Assembly: GCA_016713645.1 (NCBI GenBank)
Contig: JADJOU010000016.1
Location: 1 to 64,000 of the forward strand
DNA from: Bacteroidota bacterium
Lineage (GTDB): Bacteria > Bacteroidota > Bacteroidia > Chitinophagales > JADJOU01
Direction of reading: 5' to 3'
DNA: 64,000 nt
Below are positions 60,278-64,000 of this stretch, one piece after another. Both the position numbers and the translations under genes were made by a program. Position 1 is the stretch's first letter; every line of letters starts with the position of its first letter. The notes beneath the pieces are model-generated. The model had not been told where the DNA came from. It was given only the letters and a program-made list of their open reading frames with translations, and ran no database searches.

Positions 60278-60745
60278 TCAATTCCTTACATTTAAGAATA
60301 AACAAGTCTTTAAAGTATGGACCATACTTTTACTTTGCTTTATATGTATAATCCAATAGTTTAATTTATTCTTGAAGTGATTATTATATAATTCACTATA
60401 ATTTAGAACACTATCTGCAAATTCAATACTCCTCTGCATTTCGTTGACCTGATCGCCCTTATTTTTTATGGAATCAGACCTCCAATCAAAAGTAATCATT
60501 TGAAGATATTCTTCCCGATTCGGTTTTTGAACAGCGATAATAAAATCTTTATTATAATCATAATCAATGACATTCGGATAAATGCTATAAGCGCTATTTG
60601 TTTGAGATAAAATACTTTTGTTTTCATTGCTTTGAGCTAAGTATATATAATTACCGCTTAACTCCTTTGAAACATCAAGATTACATGCTAAGTGTACACT
60701 TGAAAACAAAATACTTAATAAAACAACTATCTTATTTTTATTCAT
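60278..60745 (-). CDS. Putative small lipoprotein, 155 aa
   Basis: Start at MNKNKIVVLLSILFSSVHLA (60745), with a lipobox-like cysteine right after (C at residue 21). A second ATG four codons upstream also fits. The body is hydrophilic and unrecognised (YDYNKDFIIAVQKPNREEYL, WRSDSIKNKGDQVNEM). It lies downstream of the ATPase gene. Function unknown. Confidence 0.6.
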   Translation of the reverse strand: MNKNKIVVLLSILFSSVHLACNLDVSKELSGNYIYLAQSNENKSILSQTNSAYSIYPNVIDYDYNKDFIIAVQKPNREEYLQMITFDWRSDSIKNKGDQVNEMQRSIEFADSVLNYSELYNNHFKNKLNYWIIHIKQSKSMVHTLKTCLFLNVRN

Positions 60746-60797
60746 CAAATGAATCATTTTAGATTTTTCTAATCTACCCAACGCAACTTCCAAGAAA

Positions 60798-61977
60798 TTA
60801 TTTCTCCACCAAATCCATCCTCTCCAAATAATTAAACACCCTTTCAAAACTGGTGATTCTAACTCCCTCGTTGTAATTGTAATCTTCTGATACGGAATGC
60901 GTGACGATATAGATGGGAATGCCTCCGAGGTCATTGCGCGCAATGGAAGTACCTCTGGTCAATTTAGGCGCATTCGACAATTTAATTTCAATCCCTGCCA
61001 CTGGAATCATTCCTCGCACCAGAATCAAATCCAATTCTGTTCCGTCTTGTGTGCGATAGAAATGCGCACTGACATTGGATTTCAAACTGGCGATGATTTG
61101 CTGAATGACAAAACTCTCCCACGAATAGCCTTTGCCCACAAATCCATCAAGGTTTTCGCTATCTTGAATATTGAAAAGCGCATGCAATATGCCTGTATCG
61201 CGAATAAAAATTTTAGGCGATTTGACCAATCGCTTTTTTGAATTGGTATAATAAGGCTGCAGCCTTCTAATGATAAATGAATGCTCAAAATAATCTAAAT
61301 AGCGCTTGACGGTATTCACTTCTACGCCCAATGCATTGGAATAATCAGTATAATTGACCAATTGCCCCTGCGTATGCGCAATCATCTTTAATAAATTTCT
61401 CAAAACAATAGACGACGCAGATAGGCCCAATAATAGGCAATTCTCGCTCTAGATAAGTTTGAATAAATTGAATCCGCATTTCAAAACTCATCGCAGCGTC
61501 TTCCTGCAAGAATATATTGGGGAAGCCGCCCTTTATCCATAAATCCTTAAATGAAAAATTGCTTTTCACTTCCGAAAACAGCAATGGATGCATTTCTAAA
61601 TAGGCAATTCGCCCAGCCAATGTCTCCGAACTGTTCAACAATAATTCTGGGGAAGAAGAACCCAACAATATAAATCTTCCATTCTTTCTATTCCGATCGA
61701 TTACAGATCGCAAAATAGGAAAGAGGGCAATATTTCTTTGTATTTCATCGATGATAATGAGCCGATTTTCTCGCTCTTTAAAATAATTCTCTGCATCAAT
61801 GAGCTTTTGCACATCTTCAGGGGATTCCAAATCGAGATAAATCGCCTCTTCTGACAAGGCGTTCAGAATTGACTTTGCTGCTGTCGTCTTGCCCACTTGG
61901 CGCGGACCAATAATCGCTACTACAGGAAAAGCCTTGAGGTATTGCGCTATTTTATTTTCTATTTTTCTGCTTAACAT
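60798..61977 (-). CDS. AAA_14/DUF4143 ATPase, frameshifted
   Basis: The N-terminal P-loop is IIGPRQVGKTTAAKSIL with Walker B LIIIDEIQ and the LLGSSSPELL box. The C-terminal DUF4143 part (NYTDYSNALGVEVNTVKRYL, RTQDGTELDLIL, GIEIKL) has nuclease-fold features. The frame changes near 61426-61440; one extra base (or two missing) there is enough to join them as ELPLLGLSAS. Start at ATG 61977. Such proteins are often in accessory regions and are of unknown role. A 51-bp tandem repeat lies immediately upstream. Confidence 0.85.
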
Positions 61978-61989
61978 GGCGATCTCATT

Positions 61990-62084
61990 ACCCTGCAAAA
62001 TTACATATTAATTGCAAATTAACGGCATTAATCTAATTTAACCCTGCAAATTTGCAAATCAATTGCAAAATAACGGGATTAATT
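61990..62084. repeat. Tandem direct repeat upstream of the ATPase gene
   Basis: ACCCTGCAAA starts two copies, at 61990 and 62041 (51-bp period), each containing ATTGCAAA..AACG..ATTAAT at the same relative positions. The first copy is 13 bp upstream of the ATG. They could be operators or recombination sites. Confidence 0.6.
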
Positions 62085-62178
62085 AAAAAATGGTGTCTGG
62101 AATATGGGGGCTGGTTTCTGGAAATTGGGTGTCCGCTGCTGGTAAATGGAGATTTATGGAATTATTGATTCTAATTAT

Positions 62179-62288
62179 CGCAAACGCTTTCCAGTATTGC
62201 TCAATTCAAAATTCAAAATTTAAAATTCATAATTCTAACAAACGCTTTCCAAAAATGCCCAATTCAAAATTCAACATTCATAATTTTC
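62179..62288. repeat. AT-rich direct repeat
   Basis: CAAACGCTTTCCA starts two copies (62179 and 62238), each followed by a run of AATTCAAAATTCA and ending CATAATT. This kind of low-complexity repeat is common in Bacteroidota intergenic DNA. The rest of 62085-62466 holds G/T-rich and REP sequences and no gene. Confidence 0.55.
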
Positions 62289-62310
62289 TCGCGTCAGCAT
62301 TCATGCGACA

Positions 62311-62463
62311 GCCACCTTCCCTTCGGGGAGGACGGGTGGGGTAATCAGCTCCGACTCCCCCGAAGGGGGAGAGGTTGCTTCTTGTTATTGCAATTACATT
62401 ATCGTCTTTTAAAACATTAAATTCTAAAGATGCAGCCCTTTCCTTTGGAGAGGGTTGGGGAGA
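62311..62463. repeat. GC-rich REP palindromes next to lpd
   Basis: CTTCCCTTCGGGGAGG near 62317, CTCCCCCGAAGGGGGAG near 62356 and CCCTTTCCTTTGGAGAGGG near 62437 form hairpins. The last abuts the lpd stop on the minus strand, as the similar sequence at 8244-8272 abuts the odhB stop. Confidence 0.6.
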
Positions 62464-62466
62464 GGC

Positions 62467-63867
62467 CTATATATGCAAAGCTCTTTTTCCCGTCGCATCC
62501 AAACAAGCCTCTTTGAAAGCCTCTGAATAAGTAGGATGTGGATGGCTCATGCGAGAGATATCCTCTGCAGATGCGCGATATTCCATCGCTACCACTGCTT
62601 CGATAATCAAGTCCGCAATGCGAGGCCCAATCATCTGCACGCCGAGTATTTCATCTGTTTTGCTATCAGCCAAGACTTTGATAAATCCATCTGTATCCAT
62701 AGAAGCTCTGGCTCTACCGCTCGCTTTGAATGGGAATTTACCCACTTTATACGCCGCGCCTTCTGCCTTTAATTCATCTTCTGTCTTGCCCACGCCCGCT
62801 GCCTCTGGCCAAGTATAAGCGACTCCAGGAATGAGGTTATAATTGATGTGCGGTTTCTGTCCTGCTATAATTTCTGCAACATATACGCCCTCTTCTTCTG
62901 CTTTGTGCGCGAGCATCGCTCCTTTCACCACATCTCCAATCGCATAAATACCTGGTACATTGGTCTGACAATGGTCATCGGTCTTCACGCGCTTGCGCTC
63001 ATCGAGTTCTACTCCTGCATTTTCCAAGCCCAATCCCTCTGTATACGGACTTCTGCCCACTGCTACCAAGCAATAATCCCCTTTGATCTCCACTGGTTTG
63101 CCATCTGCTTCAGCTGTAACTGTCACATCTTTGCCCTTGACAGTTGCGCCAGTCACCTTATGTGAAGTGAGAATACTAAAGCCCTGCTTCTTTAACAACC
63201 TCGCCATTTCCTTGCCCACTTCGCTATCCAATGAAGGAACGATTCTATCTAAGTATTCCACGACAGTCACTTTTGAGCCCAAGCGACCATAGACCGACCC
63301 CAATTCGACGCCGATGATACCGCCGCCGATGATGATGAGGTGTTTTGGAATTTCCTTTAATTTCAAGGCCTCTGTAGAAGTGATGATGCGCTCCTTATCT
63401 ATAGGTAGAAAAGGGAGTTTCGTCGGTTTTGATCCTGTAGCGATAATGGTCTTATCTGTTGATATAATGACTTCTGTTTTATCATCTTTGACTACCTTAA
63501 TTGTACTTTTATCGACAAATGAGCCCAATCCATTGATGACGTCAATTTTATTTTTCTTCATCAAAAAATCAATCCCCGCGCAGGTTTGAGAGACGACTTC
63601 CGCCTTTCTCTTGATCATTTGACTGAAATCGATATCCATTTTGCCTATATTGATTCCATGCTCTGCAAATTCCTTGGTCGCCTTATAATAATGCTCCGAA
63701 CTATCCAATAGTGCCTTTGAAGGAATGCAGCCCACATTGAGGCAAGTACCACCCAGCGTGCTGTATTTCTCTATCAATGCCACTTTCATGCCCAATTGAG
63801 CGCATCTAATCGCCGCCACATAACCACCTGGTCCACCACCTATAATTGTAATATCGTATTTGCTCAT
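62467..63867 (-). CDS. lpd: Dihydrolipoyl dehydrogenase (E3), 466 aa
   Basis: E3 reoxidises lipoyl groups of 2-oxoacid dehydrogenase complexes, passing electrons to NAD. FAD-binding GGGPGGYVAA is at residues 10-19, the redox-active disulfide is in GGTCLNVGCIPSKALL (about 40-55), the NAD motif is GGGIIGVELGSVYG, and the catalytic His-Glu pair is in HPHPTYSEAFKEA near the end. Full length and intact. The E2 partner odhB is at 8275-9540 in this window. Confidence 0.96.
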   Translation of the reverse strand: MSKYDITIIGGGPGGYVAAIRCAQLGMKVALIEKYSTLGGTCLNVGCIPSKALLDSSEHYYKATKEFAEHGINIGKMDIDFSQMIKRKAEVVSQTCAGIDFLMKKNKIDVINGLGSFVDKSTIKVVKDDKTEVIISTDKTIIATGSKPTKLPFLPIDKERIITSTEALKLKEIPKHLIIIGGGIIGVELGSVYGRLGSKVTVVEYLDRIVPSLDSEVGKEMARLLKKQGFSILTSHKVTGATVKGKDVTVTAEADGKPVEIKGDYCLVAVGRSPYTEGLGLENAGVELDERKRVKTDDHCQTNVPGIYAIGDVVKGAMLAHKAEEEGVYVAEIIAGQKPHINYNLIPGVAYTWPEAAGVGKTEDELKAEGAAYKVGKFPFKASGRARASMDTDGFIKVLADSKTDEILGVQMIGPRIADLIIEAVVAMEYRASAEDISRMSHPHPTYSEAFKEACLDATGKRALHI

Positions 63868-63888
63868 CGTATTTTATTTCATTTTCGG

Positions 63889-63896
63889 CAAAAGTA
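63889..63896 (-). promoter_or_regulatory. Candidate -7 element of lpd
   Basis: On the minus strand TACTTTTG matches TAnnTTTG, 21 bp upstream of the lpd ATG. The rest of the window to 64000 shows no gene. Confidence 0.4.
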
Positions 63897-64000
63897 AGGA
63901 AGTTGGCAATCTACTTCGATAAATAGTTGTAAAAATTCCATTTTCATCAAAGTCAGACTATAAAATCAAACCACATTCAATATATTCATCATTTAATCCG

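Noticed and set aside
61990..62288. A CRISPR-like array near the ATPase gene
   Set aside because: Only two copies of each repeat are present, with similar rather than unique spacers; they are ordinary tandem repeats.
1..64000. tRNA, rRNA or CRISPR loci
   Set aside because: Intergenic regions were read on both strands. No tRNA-like cloverleaf, rRNA core or regularly spaced repeat array was found.

Overview
The window reads as a chromosomal segment of a Bacteroidota bacterium; I cannot place it at genus level. Supporting signs are TonB-dependent receptors with carboxypeptidase-like N-domains, type IX secretion (T9SS) cargo and a PorV-type barrel, DUF4421, DUF5106 and GH3 families found mostly in this phylum, promoter -7 elements of the form TAnnTTTG, and AT-rich coding sequence. 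No rRNA, tRNA or CRISPR array was seen.

Layout. 1-450 is the 5' end of gatB (minus). 451-5500 holds intergenic repeats around a TonB receptor: two MITE-like elements with the same 18-bp terminal inverted repeats bracket it. 5.6-8.2 kb is a decaying tandem array of small paralogous lipoproteins. 8.3-17.2 kb holds odhB (2-oxoglutarate dehydrogenase E2), a META protein, a DUF4197 protein, a histidine kinase and the rimP-nusA-infB operon. 17.4-24.2 kb holds a DUF2330/RnfD-like pair, a DUF4421 protein, tilS, a third repeat copy and sufS. At 24.4-24.8 kb a GIY-YIG nuclease gene lies between inverted REP palindromes. 25.2-29.6 kb is a wrecked M4 metallopeptidase with CUB, PKD and T9SS domains. 29.9-41.7 kb runs cysD, a LYS1-like dehydrogenase, ribosomal protein L31, mreBCD, a Wzi/RemB-like barrel, a thioredoxin-like protein, an alpha/beta hydrolase, a CBS protein, nadK, a HIT protein and greA. 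41.9-51.5 kb is a three-gene surface module (TonB receptor, T9SS-type cargo, PorV-OmpA fusion). 51.6-57.9 kb has a GH3 operon, a T9SS-sorted dockerin-like protein and a small conserved protein. 57.9-63.9 kb has penicillin-binding protein 1A, a lipoprotein, a DUF4143 ATPase and lpd (E3).

Central observation. At least 14 recognisable genes are interrupted by small indels, many in or next to homopolymers, including genes normally essential (nusA, nadK, pbp1A). The simplest reading is residual long-read indel error. The M4 peptidase (a nonsense codon plus about six frameshifts) and the lipoprotein array look more like real decay. Joined coordinates are given for broken genes, with each lesion noted.

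The most interesting biology is the REP-flanked GIY-YIG gene, the TIR-bounded element family, the tandem lipoprotein array, the TonB/T9SS cargo/PorV-OmpA operon, and hairpins in the leaders of greA and rimP-nusA-infB.
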